46,607 nucleotides of DNA. Source: a virus. The stretch's first letter is position 1, and every line of letters begins with the position of its first letter. Location: IMG/VR virus record IMGVR_UViG_3300042987_002731, positions 1 through 46,607 of that record, one strand, 5' to 3'. The position numbers and the translations under genes were made by a program. Positions 15,823-24,994 of this stretch are shown piece by piece. Below the pieces are notes generated by a model that did no database searches, was not told the origin of the DNA, and worked only from the letters and a program-made list of their open reading frames with translations.

Positions 15823-16860
15823 ATGGCTACTGTGCAACTTGCTGACATTATGGACATTGTTGTCTATAACGATCTTCCAAACGAAAACACTCCTGAAAAA
15901 ACAGCTTTTGTTGAATCGGGTGCTGTTGTTCAAGCCACCCTTTTTAATCAAGTCGCTGCTGCGGCTGGTCGAAGCGGAGAACTGCCGTTCTGGCGCGACA
16001 TTACCATGTCGGACGAAGCAAATACCAGTTCGGATCAATCGACTTTGGCAAGCCCGAAGAAGATTGTTCAGGATGAACAGCTTTGCCGCAAGAATTATCT
16101 CAACCAAGGTTGGTCGGTAATGGATCTTGCTGCTGAATTGGCTTCGACCGATCCGATGACTCGAATTCGCTCACGAATCGAGGCATACTGGCTTCGCCAA
16201 TGGCAACGCCGGGTTATCGCGACCGCTCGCGGCGTTTACGCTGCCAATGTCGCCGGTAACTTTGCTGCTGGCGCTCCTGGCACCGCTGGGGACATGGTGA
16301 TCAGCATCGCTGCTGAATCCACCGGTGGTCAAAGTGCTTCTACTCGCTGGTCCCGCGCTGCATTTGTCAATGCAATGTTCACGATGGGTGATGCGGTCGA
16401 TTCGCTGTCAGCATTGGCTGTCCATTCATTCATTTACAAGCAAATGGTTGACTTGGACGACATTGACTTCATTCGCGATTCGCAAGGCACTTTGCTGATC
16501 CCGACTTTCATGGGCAAGAGAGTGATCGTTGACGATTCGCTGCCGGTCATTGCCGGTACGACCTCGGGCTTCAAATACCTGAGTGTTCTGTTCGGCCAAG
16601 GTGCAATTGGTTTCGGTGAAGCAACCCCGCCAGTTCCGACTGAAGTTGTTCGCGAAGCTACTGCCGGTCACGGTGGTGGTGAGGAGCAGATTTGGACTCG
16701 GAAAACTTGGTTGATTCATCCGTTCGGACATTCGAATCTGAATGCGACCGCAACCGGTAACTCAGGTCAGCAGACCATTGCCGATTTGCAGCTTGCTGCA
16801 AACTGGCGACGACAGTTGACCCGCAAGAATGTTCCGATGGCTTTCTTGCTAACTAACTAA
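15823..16860 (+). CDS. Major capsid protein
   Basis: Length 345 aa, with a good AAGGA ribosome site. Segments such as GAVVQATLFNQVAAAAGRSGELPFWRD, AELASTDPMTRIRSRIEAYW and FMGKRVIVDDSLPV are typical of HK97-fold coat proteins that follow a separate scaffold. The position after the scaffold and before connectors fits. No N-terminal delta domain or protease is fused. Confidence 0.93.
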   Translation: MATVQLADIMDIVVYNDLPNENTPEKTAFVESGAVVQATLFNQVAAAAGRSGELPFWRDITMSDEANTSSDQSTLASPKKIVQDEQLCRKNYLNQGWSVMDLAAELASTDPMTRIRSRIEAYWLRQWQRRVIATARGVYAANVAGNFAAGAPGTAGDMVISIAAESTGGQSASTRWSRAAFVNAMFTMGDAVDSLSALAVHSFIYKQMVDLDDIDFIRDSQGTLLIPTFMGKRVIVDDSLPVIAGTTSGFKYLSVLFGQGAIGFGEATPPVPTEVVREATAGHGGGEEQIWTRKTWLIHPFGHSNLNATATGNSGQQTIADLQLAANWRRQLTRKNVPMAFLLTN

Positions 16861-16897
16861 GTTTTATTCTCGACGATGGGTTTGTTTTAGGTGCAAT

Positions 16898-17287
16898 ATG
16901 TCAGAATTTGTGATTGGGCGGTATCAACTGCAATTGGTGGATTCTAAGGGATACGCAAAAGTCCTCGAAGAATCCGAAGTGATCGGTTCGCAAGACGAAC
17001 TGAATGCTTGGTTCGCAAATGTTTCGCCCAATCACAAAGACAAACTGAAAAAAGGACACCAGTTTCTTTGTTTTGTTGAAACAGATCCACGATTCATTGT
17101 TTCGGAAACGAAACTTGAAGAAGCTCCGCAACCAAAGGATTATCCTCAATCCCAAGAATCGCCGGAACTTCACGAATTGCTCGCGTATGAGAAGGAACGC
17201 TGGCTTGAACAGCATCGCGAACGGTTTGACCTGGAACAGCAATTCAAAAGCTATATGGCGGCATTTTCACCTAGCAAAAAGCGTTAG
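16898..17287 (+). CDS. Hypothetical protein, 129 aa
   Basis: A soluble protein between capsid and connector genes. The C-terminal half is helical and charged (LAYEKERWLEQHRERFDLEQ). A head accessory or assembly role is possible from position only. A terminator follows at 17305-17349, so it is the last gene of the capsid transcript. Confidence 0.65.
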   Translation: MSEFVIGRYQLQLVDSKGYAKVLEESEVIGSQDELNAWFANVSPNHKDKLKKGHQFLCFVETDPRFIVSETKLEEAPQPKDYPQSQESPELHELLAYEKERWLEQHRERFDLEQQFKSYMAAFSPSKKR

Positions 17288-17304
17288 GATACCCATCGTC
17301 GGGG

Positions 17305-17349
17305 CCGATCCGGTCGTAAGGGTTAAGACCCTGCCGGATCGGTTTTTAT
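17305..17349 (+). terminator. Terminator after the capsid genes
   Basis: CCGATCCGG (17305-17313) pairs with CCGGATCGG (17334-17342). The 20-base loop contains an inner AGGGT/ACCCT stem, and TTTTTATT follows. A terminator within the head-tail module is expected to give capsid proteins a higher dose than tail genes. Confidence 0.85.
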
Positions 17350-17361
17350 TAGAGATTCGCT

Positions 17362-17901
17362 ATGCCACTAATTGTTGAAGATGGAACCGGAGTAGCGAAT
17401 GCAAATTCTTATGTTGATACGATCTATGCCAGAGCTTACGCGCTAGAGCGCAATTACACGCTTCCGGCATCGGATACGACTCTTGAGCAGTATTTGATTC
17501 GAGCTATGGATTGGCTCGAAGCCAAACGAGCCAGCTTTCAAGGCTCGAAAACTCTTGCCACGCAAGCTCTCCAGTGGCCTCGCCAGGATGTTTACATTGA
17601 CTGCGAGGAGTTTGCCAGTGATGAGATTCCTGTTGAGTTAAAAAAGGCTCAAGTTGAACTGGCAATTGCTATAAATTCAGGCTCGGCTTTATTCCCGCCT
17701 TCTCCGACAAGTTCGATGAATGCAGGCCCAGTTACCCGCAAGATTGTTGGGCCAATCGAAATGCACTACTCCGATAAAGCCGCTTATACAACTGGCATTA
17801 CCAGTGATGGCACTTACCGAATACCCACTGTGGAAAACCTGTTGAAACCGCTTTTCTCAGCCTGTGGGAATGGGGCATTCGTTAAAACTGTCAGGATTTA
17901 A
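17362..17901 (+). CDS. Head-tail adaptor (DnaT-like ssDNA-binding annotation family)
   Basis: Length 179 aa. The start, VEDGTGVANANSYVD, and the helix-rich body (TTLEQYLIRAMDWLEAKR, LKKAQVELAIAINSG) match a phage family often named DnaT-like, which by position is a head-tail adaptor rather than a replication protein. It is the first gene after the terminator and the connector cluster follows. I infer a ring protein attached to the portal. Confidence 0.75.
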   Translation: MPLIVEDGTGVANANSYVDTIYARAYALERNYTLPASDTTLEQYLIRAMDWLEAKRASFQGSKTLATQALQWPRQDVYIDCEEFASDEIPVELKKAQVELAIAINSGSALFPPSPTSSMNAGPVTRKIVGPIEMHYSDKAAYTTGITSDGTYRIPTVENLLKPLFSACGNGAFVKTVRI

Positions 17902-17903
17902 GC

Positions 17904-18296
17904 ATGGCAGACCTTTACGATGATCTCCAAGCAACTGTCATTGCTCTCATCGAGGAGTTTACTCCCGATGGGCCGAATGCCGTTTGGAAAAGTCGCGGCA
18001 ATAACAATACATTTCCCAATCAACCTTGGCTTGGAACAGCAGGCACCGTAGTTGAATATCCGGTGCGAATGCTGCTTTTACCTTACGATTTGAAAGATTG
18101 GGCTTATTTGAAATATCGCAAAGAAACTGGAGTTAGCGAAGGATACCAACAAGCCTATATGGCAAAGCAGACTTTTGAGCCAACTTTGCGAGATTCGGTT
18201 GTAGTAAATGGACAAGAGTTTTCCATTTTCGCAATCCATGATAAGATTATGCCCGCAACAAAAACCCTTGTTTACCTGATAGAACTTGCCCAATGA
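17904..18296 (+). CDS. Head-closure/stopper-like protein, 130 aa
   Basis: The gene lies two bases after the adaptor and overlaps the next gene by 4 bases. Its size and beta-rich second half (TLRDSVVVNGQEFSIFAIHD) fit a head-completion protein that plugs the portal channel. The homology is not obvious by eye, so the name rests largely on gene order. Confidence 0.6.
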   Translation: MADLYDDLQATVIALIEEFTPDGPNAVWKSRGNNNTFPNQPWLGTAGTVVEYPVRMLLLPYDLKDWAYLKYRKETGVSEGYQQAYMAKQTFEPTLRDSVVVNGQEFSIFAIHDKIMPATKTLVYLIELAQ

Positions 18297-18742
18297 ACAT
18301 TGGCGATGCTCGAAACGCGATTTGCTCGCATTTTTACGAGCATTGGCGACTCAAAGCCCCTACTATTGTGGGTTATGAGCCGGAAGTTCGATGGTGGAAC
18401 AGGGAGGTTAAAGAGCCCCCACCTAAGACGCAGCATTGGGTACGGTTTTCAATGGAAACCGTTTCCAATGAACAAACTTCGATGCGGGGTCCGGTCGTCG
18501 AGCAATATGGAAAAAGGCATACGAACATCGGACTGGTGTTCATTCAGCTTTTTTTCTCAAAGTCGTCTTTAGTCAAAGACGATGACATTGCGCTGTCAGT
18601 GATAGCCTCAGAACCGTTTTACAAAGCCATTCCGAATAAGATTTGGTTTCGCAATCCGCGAATCCAAGAATTGCCGGAAGAACAAAATTACTTTCGCGCC
18701 AACGTACTCGCGGAATACGAATTTGATCACGTTGTATTCTAG
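18293..18742 (+). CDS. Tail terminator/completion-like protein, 149 aa
   Basis: The ATGA overlap with the stopper gene is clear. The sequence has VRFSMETVSNEQTSMRG and a later TNIGLVFIQLFFSKSSL, resembling tail terminator proteins that cap the tail tube and join it to the head. Position just before the tail tube gene is normal for this role. Confidence 0.7.
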   Translation: MNIGDARNAICSHFYEHWRLKAPTIVGYEPEVRWWNREVKEPPPKTQHWVRFSMETVSNEQTSMRGPVVEQYGKRHTNIGLVFIQLFFSKSSLVKDDDIALSVIASEPFYKAIPNKIWFRNPRIQELPEEQNYFRANVLAEYEFDHVVF

Positions 18743-18751
18743 GAATCAAAC

Positions 18752-20716
18752 ATGACAGCATTTAGCAAAAAAATTGATAGTAACGTCACTGGTTTGGCCT
18801 TTGCCGAAGAAGTCTCTTTGGGTAATCTGCCCACGGGGACCGCACAAATGGTCAACATCGTTTACAACGAAGATGGCTTCGGCACTTCGTTCGCTCCAGG
18901 TAGCGGTCCTCCCCTTTCTGGCATCGGTCTGAGCTACGTTGTGAGTACGAGTGCTTTAGCGATCACGATGGTGACTCGCGAAGTGCTTACCGAGTTCTAC
19001 GTTCGAATCAACCATATTCGCGGTGGTGTGACGATTGCAACCAATGTCGGCACCTACGTCAGCGACACTCCCGGCTTGTTTACTTCGGCAGTTTCGGCTG
19101 GTCACGCTCGTCGTTTCAGCGGTGGTCCAATCAACGTGGTCCAGACCGTTGTTCTCAACATGAGCTTGAGCGCCGTTACTTTCCAATCGGGCGATCAGAT
19201 TATCGTCGAAGTTTCCCGAGTCACCGGTTACACCAATCGCTCGTTCCGCTCGGCCTATTACATCGGAAACGAACTCGCAACCTGGCGATCTCTCGAACCG
19301 AACTCCTACGAGGACTTCGGTGGTGAATTGACTTTGCTTGCTCGCAATCCAATTAACTCGTCTCGTCAACGCAAGAAGGGCGTTATTTCCGATTTGGATG
19401 CTTCAGGTGGCTTCAATACCGACCTGACCCAAAACGGTTTGACTCGCCTCATGCAAGGCTTTTTCTTCGCGAATGCTCGCGAAAAGACTTCCAGCCTCAA
19501 CTTGCAAGGCAGTCGATTGACCGTCACCAGTTTTGCCGCCGCAACCGGTATTACCCTCGGTGATAGCGGTCACTTGGCCTTTAGTGTGGGCAACATTGTT
19601 CGAATGACTGGGATGGCAGTTGCCGCCAACAACGGCAACTTTGTGGTCAGTTCGATTACAAGCCCGAACGTAGTTTTGACTCCTGCGCTTTCGACTGAAG
19701 GCAGCTTTGCATCGGGCGCTCGAATCGAAGTCATCGGACACCAGTTCGGTTCTGGGATTTGTAGTATTGCTGCCGCTACCGGTGCCGCTCGTCTAACCAT
19801 TTCAGCCGGTTCGTTCGCGACTCTCGGCTTGAATGTTGGCGAATGGATTTACCTCGGTGCTGACACGCTGGCGAATCGGTTTGCAAGCAACTACGGTTAT
19901 GCTAGGGTCAAGGCAATCGGAACCACTACCCTCGACCTTGATGAATGCACTTGGACCGTCACAACCGATGCTGGAAGTGGCAAGTCGATTAACCTTTATT
20001 TTGGTACTTTTTTGCGAAACGAAAAAGACCCAACTTTGATTCGCCTTCGCAGCTATCAACTTGAACGAAGTCTTGGCTACGATGACAACGGTTTGATGAG
20101 CGAATACCTCGTCGGTGCCGTTGCCAACGAATTCACAATGAATTTCGATTCGGCTGATAAGATTAACTGCGATCTCACTTTTGTGGGTAAAGATGTTCAG
20201 CAGCGCCGGGGTGTCGATGGTGTTAAGGGTGGAACTCGGGTTGCAGCAGCACTTGAAGACGCTTTTAATACTTCAAGTGATGTTTACCAAATGCGATTGT
20301 ACGTTGTTGATTCAACGACAATTACTCCAACTTCGTTGTTTGGTTACGTCATGGATGGCAATATCACAATCAACAACAATGTTGCTGGTTTGAAAGCAAT
20401 TGGCGAACTTGGTAACTTTGACGTAAAAGTTGGTGACTTTGAAGTTGGTGGAGAACTAAATTGCTACTTCGACACAATCGAAGCTGTCAGCGCGGTTCGA
20501 AGCAATTCCAATGTTGCTTTCAATGCAATTCTTGCAGCAGATAATGCTGGAATGACTTTTGACATTCCTTTGCTCGCTCTCGGAAACGGTCGTGCGACTG
20601 TAGAAAAAGACGAGCCGATTATGTTGCCTTTGGAAAGTTCGGCTGCTGAAAATGCAAACGGCTATACCTTATCGGCAACTTTGTTTACTTGGTTGCCAAC
20701 TTTGGCAATGACCTAA
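18752..20716 (+). CDS. Major tail tube protein with inserted domain, 654 aa
   Basis: Tail tube family signatures are split: SNVTGLAFAEEVSLGNLP near residue 10-27, then only after about 135 residues WRSLEPNSYEDFGGEL. Next come ARNPINSSRQRKKGVISDLD and ASGGFNTDLTQNGLTRLMQG. In relatives I know, these parts are nearly contiguous, so residues about 29-165 look like an inserted Ig-like or beta domain. A further beta domain (residues about 245-430) breaks the C-terminal half. The protein forms the tail tube; the insertions would decorate its outside. Confidence 0.83.
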   Translation: MTAFSKKIDSNVTGLAFAEEVSLGNLPTGTAQMVNIVYNEDGFGTSFAPGSGPPLSGIGLSYVVSTSALAITMVTREVLTEFYVRINHIRGGVTIATNVGTYVSDTPGLFTSAVSAGHARRFSGGPINVVQTVVLNMSLSAVTFQSGDQIIVEVSRVTGYTNRSFRSAYYIGNELATWRSLEPNSYEDFGGELTLLARNPINSSRQRKKGVISDLDASGGFNTDLTQNGLTRLMQGFFFANAREKTSSLNLQGSRLTVTSFAAATGITLGDSGHLAFSVGNIVRMTGMAVAANNGNFVVSSITSPNVVLTPALSTEGSFASGARIEVIGHQFGSGICSIAAATGAARLTISAGSFATLGLNVGEWIYLGADTLANRFASNYGYARVKAIGTTTLDLDECTWTVTTDAGSGKSINLYFGTFLRNEKDPTLIRLRSYQLERSLGYDDNGLMSEYLVGAVANEFTMNFDSADKINCDLTFVGKDVQQRRGVDGVKGGTRVAAALEDAFNTSSDVYQMRLYVVDSTTITPTSLFGYVMDGNITINNNVAGLKAIGELGNFDVKVGDFEVGGELNCYFDTIEAVSAVRSNSNVAFNAILAADNAGMTFDIPLLALGNGRATVEKDEPIMLPLESSAAENANGYTLSATLFTWLPTLAMT

Positions 20717-20735
20717 TTTTGAAAGGAACCTGACG

Positions 20736-21143
20736 ATGGCTTTGAAGGATTTGTTTGGTACGAGCAAGGAACTGGAGACTCAAGGAGCCTGGTGCGTTGT
20801 TGACAAAACCGATGATGGGGAAATGAAGTTTCTGCTTGCCTACGCTGGCAGCAGCAACAAGCAATTCCTCAAGGAATCTGCTCGGCTTGCTCGGGGCAAG
20901 CGAGTTGGTGCCAACAACGTCGAAATGACTCAAGAGTTGACCAAGGAAGTTTTTGTCAACAGCATCATTCTCGGTTGGGAAAATGTTGTGGTGAAGAAGG
21001 GTGAAAAACCGCTTGCCTACAACAAAGAGAATGCCAAGATGCTGCTTGATGAATTTCCGGCGCTCTTTGATCTCCTCTCCTTGTTCGCTACCGATATTTC
21101 CAACTACCAGATTGACGACCGGGAGGAAGTCGCAAAAAACTAA
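20736..21143 (+). CDS. Tail assembly chaperone, zero-frame product
   Basis: This 135-aa protein lies between tail tube and tape measure, the place of lambda gpG-type chaperones. It has a good AAAGGA SD. The frame ends in GCA-AAA-AAC-TAA, that is, a slippery A-AAA-AAC heptamer immediately before the stop. A -1 shift there produces a longer G-T type fusion with the following frame. The chaperone binds the tape measure protein during tail assembly. Confidence 0.88.
   Translation: MALKDLFGTSKELETQGAWCVVDKTDDGEMKFLLAYAGSSNKQFLKESARLARGKRVGANNVEMTQELTKEVFVNSIILGWENVVVKKGEKPLAYNKENAKMLLDEFPALFDLLSLFATDISNYQIDDREEVAKN
21134..21140 (+). other. Programmed -1 frameshift site A-AAA-AAC
   Basis: In the zero frame the bases read A AAA AAC, a canonical -1 slippery heptamer, followed directly by TAA. 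The -1 frame is open from here to 21505. A Shine-Dalgarno-like stretch GGGAGGAAG (21121-21129) lies just upstream, a known stimulator of -1 shifting. Confidence 0.88.
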
Positions 21144-21505
21144 CCGAATTCCTCGATTACGAACTGTCAATCGGGGAATTGGACGACATGATTGCAAAGC
21201 AAGCACGACGAGCCGGAAGAGATATTCCTGACCGGCTCAAAAATGCTCCTGAGCTACCGCTTGATTTGCAATTCTACTTCGAGGCTTTTTGCGAACTTAA
21301 TTCTTGTCGCTCAGTTGGTTTTGCACCTGGGCCGATTCCGATAACAGCAATTTTTGCTTATGCAGAACACTACGGTGTAACTGGATTTGAGGAACAAGAC
21401 CTGATTTACTACGTTCAGGTTTTGGACCGCAAGTTCTTGGAGTTTGCCGACAAGAAAAGTAAGCAGCAAAGTAAAAGCAGCAAGCCAGCGAAAAAGGGTA
21501 AATGA
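21140..21505 (+). CDS. Tail assembly chaperone, frameshift extension
   Basis: After the slip the reading continues LTEFLDYELSIGELDDMIAKQ... to KKSKQQSKSSKPAKKGK, giving a fusion of about 256 residues. A separate start (TTG at 21179 or ATG at 21188) is possible but lacks a clear ribosome site. The C-terminal Lys/Ser-rich tail is a common ending. As in lambda gpGT, this longer form is expected at a low ratio and recruits tail tube subunits. Confidence 0.85.
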   Translation, partial: LTEFLDYELSIGELDDMIAKQARRAGRDIPDRLKNAPELPLDLQFYFEAFCELNSCRSVGFAPGPIPITAIFAYAEHYGVTGFEEQDLIYYVQVLDRKFLEFADKKSKQQSKSSKPAKKGK

Positions 21506-21939
21506 TGGCAGAACCGACTCTCTATCATTTATCGTTATACGTTAAGCGGATTGGTCGGCAAATTTCCGATCAATCCGCTAAGTACGTTAAAGCTGCCGCT
21601 CGGGCAGTCCTAATCGATCTGGCAAAAAATAATCCTGTCGATACTTCTCTTTCTGTATCGAACTGGACTGTGGGTATCGGCTACAGCCCTGTAAATCTGA
21701 TTCCGCCTCACTTTCCAGGCGTAAAAGGCTCAACTGAAGCAGCGAGCCGAGCCCAGACCATTGCTTATGGTCGCAAGATAATCAATATGTATAAATCTCG
21801 CCAAGTTTTGCATATTTCCAACAATGTCGATTACATTACTTATTTGGAAAGTAGCCACAAACCAAAAGCTGGCTTTGTTGCAAGAGCCGTGATTAAGGGC
21901 AACTTGGCGACCAAAAAAGTTAAACTAATCCTGAAGTGA
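21502..21939 (+). CDS. HK97 gp10-like tail completion protein, 145 aa
   Basis: The ATG overlaps the chaperone stop (ATGA), with a second in-frame ATG at 21505. The body (AARAVLIDLAKNNPVDTSLSVSNW and HISNNVDYITYLESSHKPKAGFVARAV) matches the HK97 gp10 group that completes the head-tail or tail junction. Its place after the chaperones rather than before the tail tube is unusual. Confidence 0.7.
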   Translation: MMAEPTLYHLSLYVKRIGRQISDQSAKYVKAAARAVLIDLAKNNPVDTSLSVSNWTVGIGYSPVNLIPPHFPGVKGSTEAASRAQTIAYGRKIINMYKSRQVLHISNNVDYITYLESSHKPKAGFVARAVIKGNLATKKVKLILK

Positions 21940-21946
21940 GATCCCA

Positions 21947-24900
21947 ATGAGTAATCGGATTGACATTGAGATTCGCGATAGGATTGACGACTCCATCGCC
22001 AAAAAGCTGGCGCAAATTGCTGCTGCTGCTAAAGCTGCACATATCCAAATCACAGCATTAAAACAGAGTCTTACTGGCACAACGACCAATGTAAATAGAT
22101 TGGCAAGGGCTCTTACCGCTAGTGCTATTGCGGCTAGGGCATCTAGTAATCAAGTTTCTCAAAAAGTTACTGCGTTGGGCCGATTACGAGCGGCTTATAA
22201 TAGTGTAATCACTGGCGCAGGGAATCTTACTCGAAGATGGTTAGGCTTGCGAAGTTCAGCAATGCTGCTTAACAGCGATATGCTTTCGCTAATTCGGACT
22301 TTGCGAACAGTTTCGGGTATCGTTGTTATCGCTGGTGTTGGTAAGGGTATTCTGGATTCGGCTGATGCTTTCCAGGTAATGCGAAATCAGTTGTCTGGAG
22401 TGACAGCTAACAGTCAACAACTCACAACTGTTCAAAACGAACTTTTCAAAGTTTCTAATCGAGCCCGAGTGCCAGTCGGGGACATGACTAAAGCATATCG
22501 TCGCTTCGATATGGCTTTGGCTGCGGTCGGTGCGTCTCAACGCGAATCCCTCGACGTTACTGAAACTGTGGGCAAACTGCTCACAATGAACGGTGCCTCG
22601 GCTCAAGAAGCCGGTGCAGTTCTCTTGCAATTGTCGCAAGCATTCAATAAGGGCAAGCTCGATGGTGACGAATTCCGTTCGGTCGCAGAGCTTATGCCTC
22701 AGATCCTTGACGCTGTTGCCAAAGCCGCTGGTAAGAGTCGAAAAGACATTTATGAAATGTCTCGCGATGGTAAGATCAATATCGAAATGCTGCAAAAAGC
22801 ATTTAGAGCTATCAAACCTTCGGTTGATGCTGCGTTCAAAGATTTACCAGTGACTATTGGGCAATCTTTGACAATTTTACAAAATAATCTAGTTGCTTTT
22901 TTTGGAAAGTTAGATAAGCAATGGGGATTTAGCAAAAGTGTCATTGAGATGATTGATTACGTCTCAAATAATTTGCCTCAAGTTTTAAGAATGATCGAAG
23001 GTGTGCTTCTTGGGAGTTTTGTTGCTGGAATTGCAACAATTTACACCGCTCTTACTGTTTTTACAGGAGGATTGTTTACTGTTTATTCGATGCTTGGTCT
23101 TATAGTCGCTTACATGACAGCTTTTGGCGACAAAATTTACGTTGCTGGACAGAACTTTTACACTCTCAGAGACGTTGTATATGGTATTTATAGGCTTATT
23201 TCTGAATTTTTATCAGATGTTTTCAATGTCAATGTGACTAAAGGTTTCGGTCAAAACATTGTTGATTATGTTCTTTTGCCAGCTTACAAGTTTTTAAGAG
23301 AAATAATTCAGAACATTACTACTCTGATTATTACGGTTTACCAAACATTACGCGATGTGTTTTCAGCATATAGTGCTGCTAGAAAATTGATTACTGGTGA
23401 ACCAAACATTGATCCTGAAAGAAGAAGTATACTTTTTCAACAAAGTAAGCTAAACGGACAAGAACTACCTGATGATTTTCGAAGAAGAAATCCAGCGGAA
23501 TTATTTGTTGCAATTCTTGCCGAAGGCTCTCGTCTAGCAGCAGAGCAGTTTGCAAGAGGAATTGTTTGGGCAGCATCAGAATTTGTAAAAATTATTTCTA
23601 GTCATATCAGTCCGATATTTGTTGAAATTTACAACAAATTTATCAACGCAATAAATAATATACCTTTTCTAAACGCCAACATTCCAACAGCTACTTATGA
23701 TGCTGATTCAATGAATGCTGAAATAACAGCTATTCAGCAAAAAATTGATTCTTTTTTAACAATAACTCCTGAAAAATACCCAACTCTTTTAACTTTTGGA
23801 GAGCAGTTCTTAAAAAATTGGCAAGAAAATTTACCTAAAATTTCTGCTGTATTTGACCAAATCGAAAATAGAGTTATTGAATTTAGCAAACAAAATGCTT
23901 ATCAAAGATATTTAGGGGAATTGACATTAGTTAATCAACTTTCAGGTATTTATGATGTTCTTAACGAAAAAGCTCAAAGCGCACTTAATTATTTTTCTAA
24001 CCTTTGGGATGTTACAATCACTTATATTAAAGGTTTGTTAGACCAACTTCTATCTGCAATCAATACTGTTTTGGGAGCTTTAAGTGGTCTTGGTGGAGCG
24101 GCAAGTGCAATTTTGGGTTTGTCTGGAAAACAATCGGCGGCTGGTCTTGGTCAAATTGGAACAGCTATGTTCCCAATGGGTGCGCTTGGAATGCAAGGCC
24201 TGGGTTCAATCGGGCAAGGCATTTACGATTATCTCGGAAGCGGTTTGCGTACACAAAACGAATTGTTGGCAAAAATGGCTACTTTGTATGGCAACGCTGG
24301 GAATGCTGCCGCAGACTTTGGAAATAAAGCCACAAATAGCATGAATGGGCTCAACAACGCGACTGGTGACGCGATGGGTACTTTCATGCAGCTTGCCCAG
24401 CAAGCCTTCGGTCACGTTACTGACGCGATTATCGAATTCACGAATACTGGCAAGTTCGAGTTCAAAAAGATGCTCAAAGCAATCGTCGATGATTTGCTTC
24501 GTTTCTTCTTGAATCGCTTTTTCCAAAAGATGCTGTTCTCCATTTTCGGTGGTGGATTTGGCGGTATGGGTGGTATGATGGGCGGCATGATGGGCGGCAT
24601 GGGCGGCTTTGGATTTGCTGCTGGCGGTTACACTGGTAATCTGCCTACAGGTCAAGTTGCAGGCTTTGTCCACGGTCAAGAATTTGTCATGCCAGCCGGT
24701 GCGACCAAACGCAATCGGCCTGTCCTCGAAGCAATGAAGCGAGGGGCAAATGTTACAACCACTTCGACCGGTCGAAGCAACGTCCAGATGAATGTCTCGG
24801 TCAAGAATTACACCGATGGTAATATCCAGGTTCGTCGAATCAACCAAACCGATGTTGAAATCATTGCTACTCAGGTTGCCGAGCGAACTGTGCAAGAACG

Positions 24901-24994
24901 CACACCTCGTCTCGTAGCTAATGAAATTCGCAACGCTAACAGTCGAATCAGCAAATCGCTTAATGACTCAACCCAAACTCGTCGTCGCCGCTAA
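21947..24994 (+). CDS. Tape measure protein, 1015 aa
   Basis: The tape measure sets tail length and is ejected during infection. Residues about 145-285 carry the tape measure N-terminal domain (FQVMRNQLSGVTANSQQLTT, then LLQLSQAFNKGKLDGDEFRS, LMPQILDAVAKAAG). Hydrophobic segments and helices follow. Near residue 865 a Gly/Met-rich run (GGMGGMMGGMMGG) and the C-terminal motif GGYTG...FVHGQEFVMPAGATKRNRPVLEAM are typical. The size suggests a tail of about 150 nm by the usual rule of thumb. Confidence 0.95.
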   Translation: MSNRIDIEIRDRIDDSIAKKLAQIAAAAKAAHIQITALKQSLTGTTTNVNRLARALTASAIAARASSNQVSQKVTALGRLRAAYNSVITGAGNLTRRWLGLRSSAMLLNSDMLSLIRTLRTVSGIVVIAGVGKGILDSADAFQVMRNQLSGVTANSQQLTTVQNELFKVSNRARVPVGDMTKAYRRFDMALAAVGASQRESLDVTETVGKLLTMNGASAQEAGAVLLQLSQAFNKGKLDGDEFRSVAELMPQILDAVAKAAGKSRKDIYEMSRDGKINIEMLQKAFRAIKPSVDAAFKDLPVTIGQSLTILQNNLVAFFGKLDKQWGFSKSVIEMIDYVSNNLPQVLRMIEGVLLGSFVAGIATIYTALTVFTGGLFTVYSMLGLIVAYMTAFGDKIYVAGQNFYTLRDVVYGIYRLISEFLSDVFNVNVTKGFGQNIVDYVLLPAYKFLREIIQNITTLIITVYQTLRDVFSAYSAARKLITGEPNIDPERRSILFQQSKLNGQELPDDFRRRNPAELFVAILAEGSRLAAEQFARGIVWAASEFVKIISSHISPIFVEIYNKFINAINNIPFLNANIPTATYDADSMNAEITAIQQKIDSFLTITPEKYPTLLTFGEQFLKNWQENLPKISAVFDQIENRVIEFSKQNAYQRYLGELTLVNQLSGIYDVLNEKAQSALNYFSNLWDVTITYIKGLLDQLLSAINTVLGALSGLGGAASAILGLSGKQSAAGLGQIGTAMFPMGALGMQGLGSIGQGIYDYLGSGLRTQNELLAKMATLYGNAGNAAADFGNKATNSMNGLNNATGDAMGTFMQLAQQAFGHVTDAIIEFTNTGKFEFKKMLKAIVDDLLRFFLNRFFQKMLFSIFGGGFGGMGGMMGGMMGGMGGFGFAAGGYTGNLPTGQVAGFVHGQEFVMPAGATKRNRPVLEAMKRGANVTTTSTGRSNVQMNVSVKNYTDGNIQVRRINQTDVEIIATQVAERTVQERTPRLVANEIRNANSRISKSLNDSTQTRRRR

